The notes: generated by a model from the sequence alone, not told the origin. Shown: positions 1-11,629, numbered from the stretch's first letter. The stretch: DNA of 64,000 bases from Molanna angustata (GCA_963576475.1 OY754975.1:21633169-21697168), one strand, 5' to 3'. Numbers and translations are program-made.

Positions 1-1028
1 CCACCGCACATCGTAAAAACCCGATAACCTCAAGATAACATATATTGTATAGGTATTCCTAATAACTACCTACAAAACGCATTTAATTCAACTATACATA
101 AATGGGCACCTATTCGAAAATACATATATATTTTATTTTATATACATTAATTAACATTTAACACTGTTGATGAATTCACAATAATTTAAATGTAAAAACA
201 ACAATACATAAACAATTTTAAAATACTTATTTGACAAACAAGGAGATAAAAATTGCCGCATTGATTGGATTTTTTTAAAATAATACAAATGAATTCACTA
301 CCAAAGAGTAAATAATACCTACGGATATTCACTAAACGCACTAGGTACCGCCTATTCTATATGAATAAAAAAAATAATTTAACAGTATAATAGGTAAGTA
401 GGTATATTCATACGTAATTTGTGCGGGTATAATAAGATTCAAACATTCATATATGTAAACAATTAAGAAAACCAAATAGATTGTGTATGAGAGTGAGGAT
501 GTGTATGCGTGTGTGTATAAAAGGCCGATGTAAGGATATATAAAATAAAACATGTATGAGGGCGTATGTAAGGAACCCTTTCTTTGTGTAAATACTTTCT
601 CAGAAGAAATGTCAAGTCTCATTCTTATTCTTCTATCCCTCTCCAAATCAAACAATCTGTGGACAAAGTTTTACAAAATTATGTCCACTTTTTCGACTTT
701 CCAAAGTTATGATTTTGATAAAAAAAAATTGAAAGAACTCCCAAGACGTCCCATCGTACAGCTCTGGGCTGTGTTCAGATACAACGCTCGACGTCGGGCG
801 TCGGATGTACCTACCTGAAGTTGCAGATAATGGCGTTTTTCACGCCAATCTCACTGAACGCTTTCGAGGAGCGTTTCAATCTGAAGGCAGCATCGGGCGT
901 TTTAAATGTCGAATATCATTTATCAATCATGTCTCTTTTTAGGTTATGTTTTCATCGCAAGACAAAAATTGGGCAGTGGAGTAAATAATGATCTTTGACC
1001 TTTTATTGGAAATTTTGAATGATACTTT
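1..1028. other. AT-rich flank without a recognisable gene
   Basis: No gene is supported here. The short open frames have no recognisable domain. A more GC-balanced patch at about 760-905 contains repeated ACGC/GCGT words and could be an old repeat, but I cannot name it. Confidence 0.4.
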
Positions 1029-2082
1029 TCCAACTGTCGATTTGTTCAGGAGAACTTTGTTCTCTTAACATATCGACAATGTATCAAGCCAGAATACGCG
1101 AGAATTGTATGGAGAGGTCTACTTTTTTCACGGCTTTTCCAACTTTGAAGTCAAAAAACATCAACTTAGAGGCTTCGCAGCATATATGTTCCATATACGG
1201 ATTTACTCAGAATTCGGAGTAGAACATTTCGTGTGTCTGTGTGTGTGTGTGTGTCTGTGTGTGTGTCTGTGTGTGTGTGTGTCTGTGTGTCTGTGTGTGT
1301 GTCTGTGTGTCCGTCCCCCCCTTATAACTTTTGATCCGCTCAATTTACAGAGCCTAAAATTTCAGAATATATAAACAGTTACAGGCCTACAAAACTTTTA
1401 TACTCGGAATTTTGAATTTTTGTTTCAGTCAGGGGTTATCAACTTTTGAATTTTTATTTTATTTTTCCATATATCTCAGAAACCATAAACGCTAGAACGC
1501 TGAAAATTGGTACAAACATAGACAAATACAAAATCTCAAATTAGTTTTTTCAAAAAAATTCCAGGGTTTCTCAAACATTTTTTATTAAGAAAAATATTTT
1601 TTTTATGATAAATTTATGAGTTTAACTGCCTATATTTCCAAAACTTTTACAATTATCGAAAAAAGCCGAAACACCCCAACTAGATAATTTAATTTTCTAT
1701 AAAAAATATTAACATTGTAGTAGAAGATCTCAATTTTTTTTTAACAATTTTTTTAAAAATTGAATTTAGTGACGACATCGCTTCATACATTTTGTATGGC
1801 AGTCGCCTATACACAATATGTAAGAAGACTTAATAGTTTGATACTTCATCTCCAAACATACATACATACCATCATGCTATTTTGCATATTCTGGGTAGGA
1901 AAAAGGATCTTCCTCCATACTATCCTATCTTGACATACATACCTACATATGTTGTATAGAAAACAAAATATCTGAAAATATTCAATAATTTGTATCTATG
2001 GGTTTATAGTTTGGTACATATTCTTCAACTATACATACTATCGCTATCGACAGTTGGATCTCATGTGTTACATGCAACTAGT
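1029..2082 (-). mobile_element. Family A Helentron-like non-autonomous element, copy 1
   Basis: Read on the minus strand the copy begins ACTAGTTGCATG. About 24 bases in it carries GATCCAACTGTCGA, and it ends with a hairpin followed by TCGACAGTTGG. The same ends recur at 3668, 4846, 19760, 31754, 49035 and 61822. The short inverted repeat is internal at one end and terminal at the other, with a hairpin next to the terminal one; this asymmetry is typical of Helentron-associated (HINE) elements. A GT/GTCT microsatellite (1231-1313) sits inside, as in DINE-1-like elements. No protein is encoded. The family assignment is inference; the repeat itself is seen directly. Confidence 0.7.
1231..1313. 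repeat. (GT)n/(GTCT) microsatellite inside family A copy 1
   Basis: An irregular run of GT with interspersed CT. The same block appears, at varied length, in the family A copies at 4436, 5608, 31960 and 62025, so it is a part of the element that varies in length. Confidence 0.9.
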
Positions 2083-2976
2083 ATAAATTAACCTCTTTGT
2101 GAATGCAAATTGTCATCATAAATAATGTCAACTGACATAATAGATACCACAGAAACAAATAGAAGTCATCATTCCACAGATAAAATAGAAGTCAACAGAT
2201 ACTATACCTGTCAGAGCGTTTTTCATCCGACAATTTTACCGAGCGTACACTCGACGTTCAATATGAATTCGACAGAGTGTAAGAAATATTTTCAAAATTT
2301 CTCTAGTGAACGTTCGTTACACAATTTTGAAATTTAATATAAATTTCCAAAAACAAATATTAAACATATCCTGTATTACAGAATTCCCGCCGAATTGATA
2401 ACCTCCTCGCTTTTTGGAAGTTGGTTAAAAATTCGAAGCATTAAGAATTATTAATTTCTAATCATTTCTATTAGATGTTTCATAAAAACGCAATACATCT
2501 ACTGGTATATCTATCGATTTCTAATCGATTAATTAGTCTGACATTGCTTCGAACCGTTTGATTCGGGTTCTCTGGAGTTATTTCCGAATCGGATCGTGTA
2601 AGTATAATCGTGCAAAGGGAGCGTCCATCTTGGAAAGAAAATATCTAGTTTTGTCATTTGCGTTAATTAATCCAGTGGTCGAACATCGGAGCGTTTAAAA
2701 GCCACATTTTTATTTTATACACTGCGGGGAATCGAAGCCGGTTCCGACTTTTTAGAAAAAATCCTAAATACGTTATGACATATCAACTTTCTAGCAGCAG
2801 GAGATCGAATATTTAAATACCTATACTTACGTATCCACTGCCCCTCCCTGCTGGGCAGTTTTTTTACAGGGTATGTAGAGATAACTGAAAGATTTTCATA
2901 CCAGAGGCATCACAATGTATTAAGACAGTATTATATTTGCAATTTGTCGGAAGCGTTAATTTTTCTTCATTTCGTC
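2083..2976. other. Unassigned spacer
   Basis: No gene was recognised. A stretch at about 2262-2340 resembles the long inverted repeat arm at 41180-41240 (shared CTCTAGTGAA and nearby words), so part of it is probably repeat-derived. Confidence 0.35.
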
Positions 2977-3252
2977 ACTCCTCACTACCCCAAGGGGATA
3001 AAGTGGGTAGTAATGAATTCGCAATTTTGAATGTTATTTTTAATTGCAGATTATCAACTAGTTTCATGCTGAGTTTGTATTCTGAAAGTTTCATCACAAT
3101 GTACATATATGTGTGCGTGCTATGTGATGTGTGCAGTGTGTTTATTTTACTTTATCGATTATAGACTAAAGTACTCATTTGATTATTTTCAAATTTTGTA
3201 AATTTGTATATCTAATACTCGCTTAGACCCCATTACATTTTGAAGGATATCT
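2977..3252 (-). mobile_element. Family B element, copy 1 (truncated)
   Basis: This is the 3' half of a repeated element of about 600 bp. It starts on the plus strand with the terminal hairpin ACTCCTCACTACCCCAAGGGG. It is broken at 3252, where the foldback MITE begins: other copies continue GATATCTGAATAG where this one reads GATATCTGGGGGG. No coding capacity was seen. Confidence 0.7.
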
Positions 3253-3442
3253 GGGGGGCAAGTCTGGTCCAACAGGCGAAATCAAAACCGTCATGATTAC
3301 CCATATCATGGATATAATAATTATAATATGGAGTTCTATCATATCTTTAGATGTCATAGAAATACATATGATGATTATATCCATGATATGGGTAATCATG
3401 AGGGTTTTGATTTCGCGGGTTGGACCAGACTTGCCCCCCTGT
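3251..3442. mobile_element. Foldback MITE family C, copy 1
   Basis: A nearly perfect palindrome of about 190 bp. The left end GGGGGGCAAGTCTGGT pairs with the right end ACCAGACTTGCCCCCC, and homology continues inward through ATCATGGATATAATAATTAT to a short centre. Two more copies lie at 17554 and 42143. The whole element would fold into one long hairpin as RNA or single-stranded DNA. The superfamily is unclear because no convincing target duplication is visible. Confidence 0.8.
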
Positions 3443-3650
3443 AGCCTTACTCTTGAAACTCCGATCCGATCCCGATTTCAAATTTTCATTTAGAACTTAC
3501 CTATCTGTCGCCTGCGTACATTCAAATGAACGACTATTACTATTAAAACATACCTACCTACCGCATTCATTCTCCGTTACAAAGGTAGGTTCTTAGCGAG
3601 TCGGATCGTATTGGGATCGGATTTGCAGTGGAGAGTAAGGCCGCTGGTCA
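3443..3650. repeat. Imperfect inverted repeat next to the foldback MITE
   Basis: GCCTTACTCTTGAAACTCCG with GATCCGATCCCGAT at 3443-3476 is mirrored at about 3605-3643 by GGGATCGGATTTGCAG and GAGAGTAAGGC. It is probably a second, more decayed MITE of about 200 bp. Confidence 0.45.
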
Positions 3651-3667
3651 GGTCCAACAATAGTTAT

Positions 3668-4659
3668 ACTAGTTGCATGTAACACATGAGATCCAACTGT
3701 CGATGGCGATAGTATGCATAATCAAAGAATACGTACCAAAATAAACAACACAAATCAATAAATATTTGCAGATATTTTATTTTCTATATAAAACATATTG
3801 GTATGTTTGTCAGGATAGGATAGTATGGAGGTCAGTCTGTTTTTCCTACACAGAATATGAAAACAGTATGATGGTATGTATGTATGTTTGGAGATTTAAG
3901 TATCAAACTATTAAGTCTTCTTACATATTGTGTATAGGCGACTACCATACAAATTGTATGAAGTGATGTCGTCACTAAATTCAATTTTTATAAAAATTGT
4001 TAAAAAAAAATTGAGATGTACGAATACAATGTTTGTATTTTTTATATAAAATTAAATTATCTAGTTGGGGTGTTTCGGCTTTTTACGATATTTAATAAAA
4101 ATGGAAATATAGGCAGTTAAACTCATAAATTTATCATAAAAAAATATTTTTCTTAATAAAACATGTTTAGGAAACCCTGGAATTTTTTCAAAAAACTAAT
4201 TTTAGATTTTGTATTTGTCTATGTTTATACCAATTTTCAGGGTTCTAGCTTTTATGGTTTCTGAGATATATGGAAAAATAAACCAAAATTTCAAAAGTTG
4301 ACAACCCCTGACTAAAACAAAAATCCACAATTCTGAGTATAAAAGTTTTGTAGGCCTATAACTGTTTATATATTCTGAAAATTTGAGCTCTGTAAATTGA
4401 GCGGATCAAAAGTTATAAGGGGGGGACGGACACACAGACACACACACACACACACACAAAACTCACATAAAATGTTCTACTCCGAATTCTGAGTAAATCC
4501 ATGTATGGGAACATATATGCTGCGAGGCCTCTAGTTGGTGTTATTAGCATGCAAAAAGTCCACTACACTATACAAAATTTTCCTTCGTACACGCATCTTG
4601 GCTTAATAATGTCGATTCATTAAGAGAATTGAATTCTCATGAACGAATCGACAGTTGGA
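3668..4659 (+). mobile_element. Family A Helentron-like element, copy 2
   Basis: Near full length, from ACTAGTTGCATGTAACACAT to the hairpin built on GTCGATTC/GAATCGAC and the terminal CAGTTGGA. It carries a (CA)n block at 4436-4460. Only 186 bp separate it from copy 3 in the same orientation. Confidence 0.75.
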
Positions 4660-4845
4660 TAATAGATACGTTACTAGTATTTAAATTCGGTGAACAAAAA
4701 GTAAGGCGCATACCTTACTTAATTCTTACCGCACTTTAGTTACACGCAAGATGTTGTAGTGTTCGGACGTATTGTCGTAGTCAAGTGCCATCGTGTGTGA
4801 TGAAAACATGTAAAAATTACACTAGAACTGTCAAGGAAAGACTAG

Positions 4846-5856
4846 ACTAGTTGCATGTAACACATGAGATCCAACTGTCGACAGCGATAGTATGTATAGT
4901 TGAAGAATAAGTACCAAACCCATAAATACAATTATTTATTATTTTATGATATTTAGTTTTCTATACAACACATGTACCTAGGTAGTCAAGATAGGATAGT
5001 ATGGAGGTCAGTCTTTTTTTCCTACCCGGAATATGAAAACAGCATGATGGTATATGTATATTGTATGTTTAGAGATGAAGTATCAAACTATTAAGTCTTC
5101 TTTGATATTGTTTGTGTATAGGTGACTACCATACAAATTGTATGAAGCGATGTCGTCACTAAATTCAATTTTTATAAAAATTGAGATGTAGGTACTGCTA
5201 CAATGTTAATATTTTTTATATAAAATTAAATTATCTAGTTGGGGTGTTTCGGCTTTTTTCGATATTTAAAAAAAAATGGAAATATAGGCAGTTAAACTCA
5301 TAAATTTATCATAAAAAAAATACTTTTCTTAATAAAAAATGTTTGAGAAACCCTAGAATTTTTTTGAAAAAACTAATTTGAGATTTTGTATTTGTCTATC
5401 TTTATACCAATTTTCAGCGTTCTAGCTTTTATGGTTTCTGAGATATATGGAAAAATAAAGTTAAAATTCAAAAGTTGATAACCCCTGACTGAAACAAAAA
5501 TTCACAATTCTGAGTATAAAAGTTTTGTAGGCCTGTAACTGTTTATATATTCTGAAATTTTAGGCTCTGTAAATTGAGCGGATCAAAAGTTATAAGGGGG
5601 GGACGGACACACACACACACAGACATACACACACACAGACACACACAGACACACGAAATGTTCTACTCCGAATTCTGAGTAAATCCGTGTATGGAACATA
5701 TATGCTGCGAAGCCTCTAAGTTGGTGTTTTTTGACTTCAAAGTTGGAAAAGCCGTGAAAAAAGTAGACCTCTCCATACAATTCTCGCGTATTCTGGCTTG
5801 ATACATTGTCGATATGTTAAGGGAACAAAGTTCTCCTGAACAAATCGACAGTTGGA
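4846..5856 (+). mobile_element. Family A Helentron-like element, copy 3
   Basis: Near full length with the same ends as copy 2. Its internal (CA)n with CAGACA interruptions is at 5605-5656. Its 3' part closely matches copy 1 (shared segment around GGCTTCGCAGCATATATG). Confidence 0.75.
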
Positions 5857-6188
5857 TAATATATCATTTCATGCTGCATAACTAATATATTTATATGGAT
5901 TTTTCGATAGTTATTTTCATTTTGAGTAAATGAGAGAGTAGTTAAGTCATATTCGTTTGTAGATATCCAGAGGGATTCTGTTGTTGTATTCGCTTTTTCA
6001 CACAGCTATAACTTAATATAAGTTCGTCTCTTTCACATTCATTATTTAGTTTGAGAGATTATTATAATGTGATTGCACCGGAGTAGAAGAGAAAATATGT
6101 TTGTATCTCTTTCTCACTTGATGTATTCTGTCGTGTGTGCCCTTTCTTGTTGACATTGTAAGAATTCGTGTCTATATATATAATGTCA

Positions 6189-7093
6189 ATTCCCGGACAA
6201 TTTACCGTAGCCGATTGGCCGTGGACAATTGAACGTACGCCCTTTTTACCATATGGACAATTTACCGTGGGGACTATTTACCGTTTGTACAGTTGACCGT
6301 GGGGACAATTTACCGTAGGGACAGTTGGCCGTGAGGACAATTGACCGTGGGGACTATTTACCGTATGTACAGTTGACCGTGGGGACAATTTACCGTACGG
6401 ACAATTGACCGTGGTGACAGTTGACCGTACGGACAATTCACTGTGCGGAAACTATTTTTAGTATCAGAAAAAAAATCCATCTCTTTTTTCGTTTGAGTTA
6501 AATAAATTGCGTAAAATCCAACATAATCATTAATTTTGAAAAACTACCTTTAAATCACGGCCGCCATATTGGTTTCTCATCATTTCAAAAGAAAACAAAG
6601 AAGTTTCAATTATTTCGAAATCTACACCTTCTAATTAGTAAAAATCGATATCCATCTTAAAAAATCAAATAAGAACAAGAAGTTTAAGAACAGACGTCTT
6701 CTAAAATCTCAAAATGTAGCAAATTAGAACTCGATAAATCCAACATAATCATTAGGTAATTTTGAAAAACTACCTTTAAATCACGACCGCCATATAGTTT
6801 CCGCACGGTGAATTGTGTATACGATAAATTGTCCTCACGGTCAATTGTCCGTACGGTCAACTGTCTTCACGGTCAATTGTCCTCACGGCCAACTGTCCTC
6901 ACGGCCAACTGTCCTCACGGTCAATTGTCCGTACGGTAAATTGTCCCCACGGTCAACTGTCCATACGGTAAATTGTCCCCACGGTAAATTGTCCATACGG
7001 TAAATTGTCCATACGGTAAAAAGGCCATACGGTAAAAAGGGCGTACGGTCAATTGTCCACGGCCAATCGGCTACGGTAAATTGTCCGGGCACG
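6189..7093. mobile_element. Foldback element made of 16-bp tandem units, with target duplication
   Basis: Two inverted arms (6189-6445 and 6800-7093) each consist of head-to-tail 16-bp units of the form GGACARTTNACCGTNN. A spacer of about 350 bp lies between them and itself contains a direct repeat (about 6515-6570 and 6735-6795, sharing TTTGAAAAACTACCTTTAAA). The outer tips CCCGGACAATTTACCGTAG and CTACGGTAAATTGTCCGGG are perfect inverse complements. The 11-bp ATATAATGTCA occurs directly outside both ends (6178-6188 and 7094-7104), which is a TSD. This architecture is known from Foldback/Galileo-like and some Mutator-type MITEs; the superfamily is inference. The frame at 6815-7003 is simply the repeat read as codons. 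Confidence 0.85.
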
Positions 7094-7104
7094 ATATAAT
7101 GTCA

Positions 7105-7966
7105 TTGCCTACGTAGCGGATGTAGTCAGCGAGTACAAAATAATGTAACAAACAGATAAAAATTGTCTTTTTGCATTGTAAAAAGACGTTGCTAAATTGT
7201 AAACAATTAGTGATATATGTATAATGTACTAAAGTAAAATATAACTGTCAGTTGAAGAGTGACAAACAATTGAGGTCAGTTGTCGGTTGATAGATAATGT
7301 GGTCAAACTCAGCTGTGACCCGCCTGACCCCGTCTGGAGTCACCAGCCAGCACTGTCTCTGTGTCAGGATAGTACCTACATCCATGCTCGAGGAAAAACA
7401 ATAACATTTGTAGGTACTTTAAAACCTATATTATACTCTGCTGTAGGTATTGATCAATTAATTAATACGCAATTAAAAATACACTCATCGCTTCAGACTG
7501 CACTGGAGTGGCGTTTGTCAGCTGAGTATGCTGAACGAGTTAGGGCTTGTATTAGGAAAGGTTTCTTAAGAACTGTTGAGTAATCCGGTCCCTTTCCACA
7601 CACGACTTATTACAAAAAAATATTTTGAATAATTCTAAAATAGTTCTTAGCACATATATGTTTTCCCTGTACCTTACGATACATCTGTCAAATGACAATA
7701 TTTCAACGAAATTAACATAACCCTACTGATCGTCCATAGAGTGAATAATATTTTCTATATCAATCGGAAGGAAGTGAATTTATAACTATAGTTTTATAGT
7801 TTTACACTAGGTACTTTGACAAGTCATATTCGATTCGAAAACCAATTTAATGTTAACACTAATGATAATTATTTTTGAATTCAATAAAAATGCATTCGGG
7901 TATTCAGAATTACAATGTATAGATATCGACAAATATCTTGCCAACTTTTATACACCCACTAAGCAA
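7105..7966. other. Unassigned spacer with one unrecognised open frame
   Basis: A plus-strand frame of 98 codons (7287-7583) is less AT-rich than its surroundings, but I recognise no domain and see no supporting splice signals. It may be a decayed element fragment. The rest shows nothing. Confidence 0.35.
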
Positions 7967-8303
7967 AATGAGTGGGTTGTGGCCAACGATAAACTCCTCA
8001 CTATCAAGTCACTCTATAAAGTATTCAAAGATTGCGTAGAAAATTTTCATCAATTTTATGAAATGAGTTTGTTTAATTATTTTTTTTATTTAAATATTTT
8101 ATTACGAAAACTTTATATTTCTTCAATGCCATTTTATGAAAGTAAGGTGCCTTTTTACCAATATTTGAAAATAAAATTTTCAAATTATTAATTTCCTCCT
8201 GAGCTTGGGGTCACTTTGAAATATTTGACAGGTAAAAAAAATGAGAAGCACTATTCAGATATCATTCAAAATCTAATGGGGTCTATGCGAGTATTAGATA
8301 CTT
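7967..8303 (+). mobile_element. Family B element, copy 2 (3' truncated)
   Basis: It begins GAGTGGGTTGTGGCCAACGA like the copies at 21876 and 43279 and stops after the GTATTAGATAC segment, lacking the terminal hairpin. It ends only about 57 bp beyond the splice donor of BAMBI exon 2, so it lies inside the downstream intron. Confidence 0.7.
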
Positions 8304-8360
8304 GAAATGAAAGCTTTCTCTAGTTGAAAACAAGCAATAATAATTCCAAAGTAAACTTAC

Positions 8361-8517
8361 ACAGTGGGATCTTCGTCAATGCAGCCATGCCTCGCTCTCC
8401 TGAGGTCCTTCATTAGCTCCGAATAGCATCCTCCCTTGGGAGACTTGCACATGTATCCTGTGCCTACGCAGGCTGGGAGATTGCAGTAGCATCTAACATG
8501 ATGACCACCTTCGGAAC
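8361..8517 (-). CDS. BAMBI: BAMBI homologue, exon 2 (cysteine-rich ectodomain)
   Basis: This is an internal exon of a BMP and activin membrane-bound inhibitor homologue. BAMBI is a transmembrane pseudoreceptor with a type I TGF-beta-receptor-like ectodomain but no kinase, and it dampens TGF-beta/BMP/activin signalling at the cell surface. On the minus strand a pyrimidine tract ending TTCTTATTTTTCAG precedes the exon and GTAAGT follows it. The 157 bp give 2 nt, 51 codons and 2 nt. The frame reads VRCYCNLPAC, then GTGYMCKS, a GGCYSEL block and RHGCIDED, matching the conserved RCYC...GYMCKS...C...HGC spacing of BAMBI ectodomains, with six cysteines visible. The other two frames have stops. The entry phase (two bases needed) fits the single base left by exon 1 at 45181. 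The next exon is not seen and probably lies beyond the left edge. Confidence 0.9.
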
Positions 8518-8529
8518 CTGAAAAATAAG

Positions 8530-9329
8530 AAAAAAAAAAACAATTTTACTATCATAACATGATGTGTCTTTTGCGACATTTGTTTATATTAGTGATCAAA
8601 TATATAACTTGAATGAAATTAAGATAATAATTTAATTTATGAAATGAGACGGTGAGCGTAGCTACCAACCAAGCAAAAAAAAAACTTGAATTTTCGCTCT
8701 GCGCAACGCATGTGTTCTTTTAAGGGTCAAGGTATGGCAATGTAGGCAGGTCAAACGTAAACTTTGTTAACTACTGTATGAGAATGAACGTCCTTAAAGA
8801 TTACAATCGTGTGTGCCCGAGTTAGTGTATTTGAATCGAGAGTTACATAAAATACTATGGTTTATTTGATTTTACAAAAAAAAGTGAGAACATTGTGTGA
8901 AAACGTATCGAGCCAATGTTTAGATTTATAAAATACCTATCATTCAAAAAAACATTCTTGTTTCTAAGCCTTATAAGTTTTGAGTTATGGATAAAAAATC
9001 TATGAAAACAGGTATTATTAAAAAATATTACGAAAAAAGTATACAAGATGAGTGTATCGGGCCAATGTATAGACAAATAATGATAGAAAAATATATATTT
9101 TTGTTGAAGACGTAACATTCAAGAGTACGGAGTAATGAGCACCCAAAAAGTACCTTGGAGCCTATCCCGTCACCTTGTGTTTTTCGATAAATATACTTAC
9201 TAGGTCAATTAATAGGTACAATAATAAGTAGCTGCATTCTGGAGATTTATCATATTAATCGTTTCAAAGATCCATTCACATCAAATAAGACAGTAACTGT
9301 CGAATAAGACAATAAGAAATAGTTTGAAT
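8530..9329. other. Intronic AT-rich spacer
   Basis: No gene or named repeat was recognised. The minus-strand open frame at 8855-9118 looks like chance in AT-rich sequence. Confidence 0.4.
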
Positions 9330-9781
9330 ATAAGCTCACCCAAAGGCCTATATAATTTTTTTTTTTTTTTATTAAAAAATGAATATGTCCTTGTTAAACA
9401 AGTACATATACATCTTCCTACGTTCCCTAAACTAAGCATAAATGCTTGTCCTATAGGTGAACGAGATCGGTGGAGGCAGGATTCGAACTCGCGACCACTG
9501 GATTACTAACCCAGCGCGCTTACCGCTCTGCCATCCACCCATCCAAAAATAAAAGAAGAAGAATTAGACTATAGGAAATACTTTGTATAAAAACTCACCC
9601 AAAGGTATACATAATATAAGAAGAAGAATAAGATTAAAAGAAAAAGTTTGAATAAAAACTGTCCCAAAGGTCTACAGAAAAGAAAAAGAATTAGACTATA
9701 AGAAACAGCTTTTATAAAAACTCACCCAAAGGTCTACATAAAATAAGAAGAATAAGACTATAGGAAATAGTTTATATAAAG
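9330..9781. repeat. Minisatellite of about 62 bp, interrupted by a SINE and a LINE
   Basis: Degenerate tandem units each contain ACTCACCCAAAGGTCTACAT followed by AAGAAGAATAAGACTATAGG. Units are visible near 9335, 9594, 9658, 9719 and, beyond the LINE, at 11838-11862. The array was therefore continuous before a SINE (9356-9546) and a LINE (9782-11825) landed in it. Confidence 0.75.
9356..9546 (-). mobile_element. tRNA-derived SINE family S1, copy a (full length)
   Basis: The minus strand carries a tRNA-like head (9469-9540) with an A-box-like TGGCAGAGCGGT, a B-box-like GAGTTCGAATC and an anticodon stem-loop CTGGG-TTAGTAA-TCCAG. The loop centre AGT would be a threonine anticodon. A body of about 100 bp follows and ends in a poly(A) tract (poly(T) on the plus strand at 9356-9370). 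Related copies at 12016, 20836, 24775 and 25951 share the body, so this is a SINE and not a tRNA gene. Confidence 0.85.
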
Positions 9782-11629
9782 ACTTATTCTTTATTAAGAA
9801 ACAGACAAAAAAGAATTGCTAAGGGTTGCTTTAAAGACTATATAATCCATACAGAAAATATTCTTAAAAGTAATAGTAAATATTTATTTTCCTATATTAA
9901 ATCCAAAAAAGGAGCATGTTCGATACCTAAAACTGTGTTTCTCGACTCTGTTGAAGCATCCAATAGTCAAGAAATATGTAATATATTCTCTACTTACTTC
10001 CAATCGGTTTTTGTAGATGATATGCCAATTAACAACCCTTGTAATTTAATGTCAAATGATATAGAAGAAACTTCTATCTTAATTAGCAGCATCTCGATTG
10101 ATTTCGCAACCACCAATCGTTATTTGAGTAATATCAATCCAAATAAAGGATGCGGTCCTGATGACATTCCTTCTTATTTTATTAATATGTGTTCATCTTC
10201 TCTAGCTATTCCAGTAACCCATCTGTATATTTTATCATTAAAGGACGGTATGGTTCCAAGTATTTGGAAGAGGGCTTTCATCACCCCCATATTTAAAAGT
10301 GGTAATAAAAGTAATGTACGTAACTATCGCCCTATTTCCAAATTGTGTATTTTTGCCAAAATTCTAGAAAAAATCATTTACGATCAAATTTATCCTATTC
10401 TTCATTCCTTAATCAGTCCTGGACAACATGGTTTTCTTAAAGGTCGTTCTATTGAATCCAATTTATCCTTATTTACCAGCTATATATCAAACGAAATCGA
10501 CGCAGGAGGACAGGTTGATGCTATATACACTGACTTTTCTAAAGCGTTTGATAAAATTAATCACCGTATTCTTCTTCGCAAGCTCTGGCTTTTGGGTATT
10601 CAAGGTGACCTGTACAGATGGATTACCTCGTATGTCAGTAATCGCTCGCAAGCTGTTGCAATTAATGGATTTTCCTCTAAGTGGCTATTCATTCCATCAG
10701 GAATTCAGCAAGGTTCACACTTGGGTCCCCTTTTCTTTTTGTTGTACATAAACGATATTGGTTACCAAGTGAAAAAATCTAAAATAATTATTTATGCCGA
10801 TGACGCGAAACTTTTCAAAAAAATTAAATGTATTCAGGATTGTCGTGACCTTCAGCAGGACATAAACAATTTAGTAAATTATTGCAATCTTAACCAACTC
10901 TTCCTTAATGCTGATAAATGTGCTCATATATCCTTCACTCGTAAATTACGAAAAATTAATTTTACTTACAAAATTAACATGTTACCTATAGGAAACGTGA
11001 ATGAAGTCCGGGATTTGGGTGTCTTGCTGGATAGTAAGCTGAACTACGTTAGTCACATTAATTACATTACAGCAAAAGCGTATAAAATGTTAGGTTTTAT
11101 TATTAGAGTTTCTAAACCGTTCAGAGACGAATGTGTTCTTAAAGTTCTATATACAGCTTTTGTACGAAGTATATTAGAATTTGGATCAATAATATGGAGT
11201 CCATCTTATAATATTCATATTCTTCGTATAGAACGGATTCAGAACAAGTTTTTAAAGTTCTTAAATTATAGAACATATAATAGGTTTTTAAATTACAACA
11301 TAGCCGCTATGCATTATAAAATTGGTTCTTTAAGTGATCGTAGAACTCTCAGTGGAATTTTATTTCTGTACAAAATCTTACATAATTTAATTGACTGTCC
11401 TGACTTACTTGAATTAATTAATTTTAGAGTACAATCGTTTAATAGTAGACAACATAATGTATTTGCAATTTCACCATTTCGTACAAACCTTGGCAAGAAT
11501 GAAATAATCCGTAGAATTTGTGATGACTACAATAGACTTTTGACTGACTTGGAGATTTTTAATTTAAAATATGCAAAATTTAAGCAATTGAGTAAAGATA
11601 TTATAATATATTCGCAGGAGCAATCCTAG
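9782..11629 (+). pseudogene. LINE reverse transcriptase, 5'-truncated but otherwise open
   Basis: The frame is open from about 9782 through a TAG at 11627; the first usable methionine-like start lies well inside the protein, so the copy has no native N-terminus. Recognisable RT blocks in order, numbered from 9935, are PDDIPSYF near residue 67, RNYRPIS near 129, DFSKAFDKINH near 200, GIQQGSHLGPL near 255 and the catalytic YADDAKLF at 287-294. The C-terminal segment has the usual conserved LINE tail around FGSIIWSP. There is no internal stop or frameshift across about 615 codons, suggesting a fairly young insertion. The clade (Jockey or CR1 group) is inference from motif wording. Confidence 0.85.

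Noticed and set aside
6815..7092. Cysteine/proline-rich repeat peptide frames
   Set aside because: They are the 16-bp foldback units translated; 48 bp gives a 16-residue period.
7287..7583. 98-codon plus-strand frame as a gene
   Set aside because: No recognisable domain or signals. It could be a decayed repeat, so it is noted only in the spacer entry.
9469..9540. Functional tRNA-Thr gene
   Set aside because: The tRNA-like region is fused to a repeated body with a poly(A) tail and recurs at several loci with decayed stems, so it is a SINE head.
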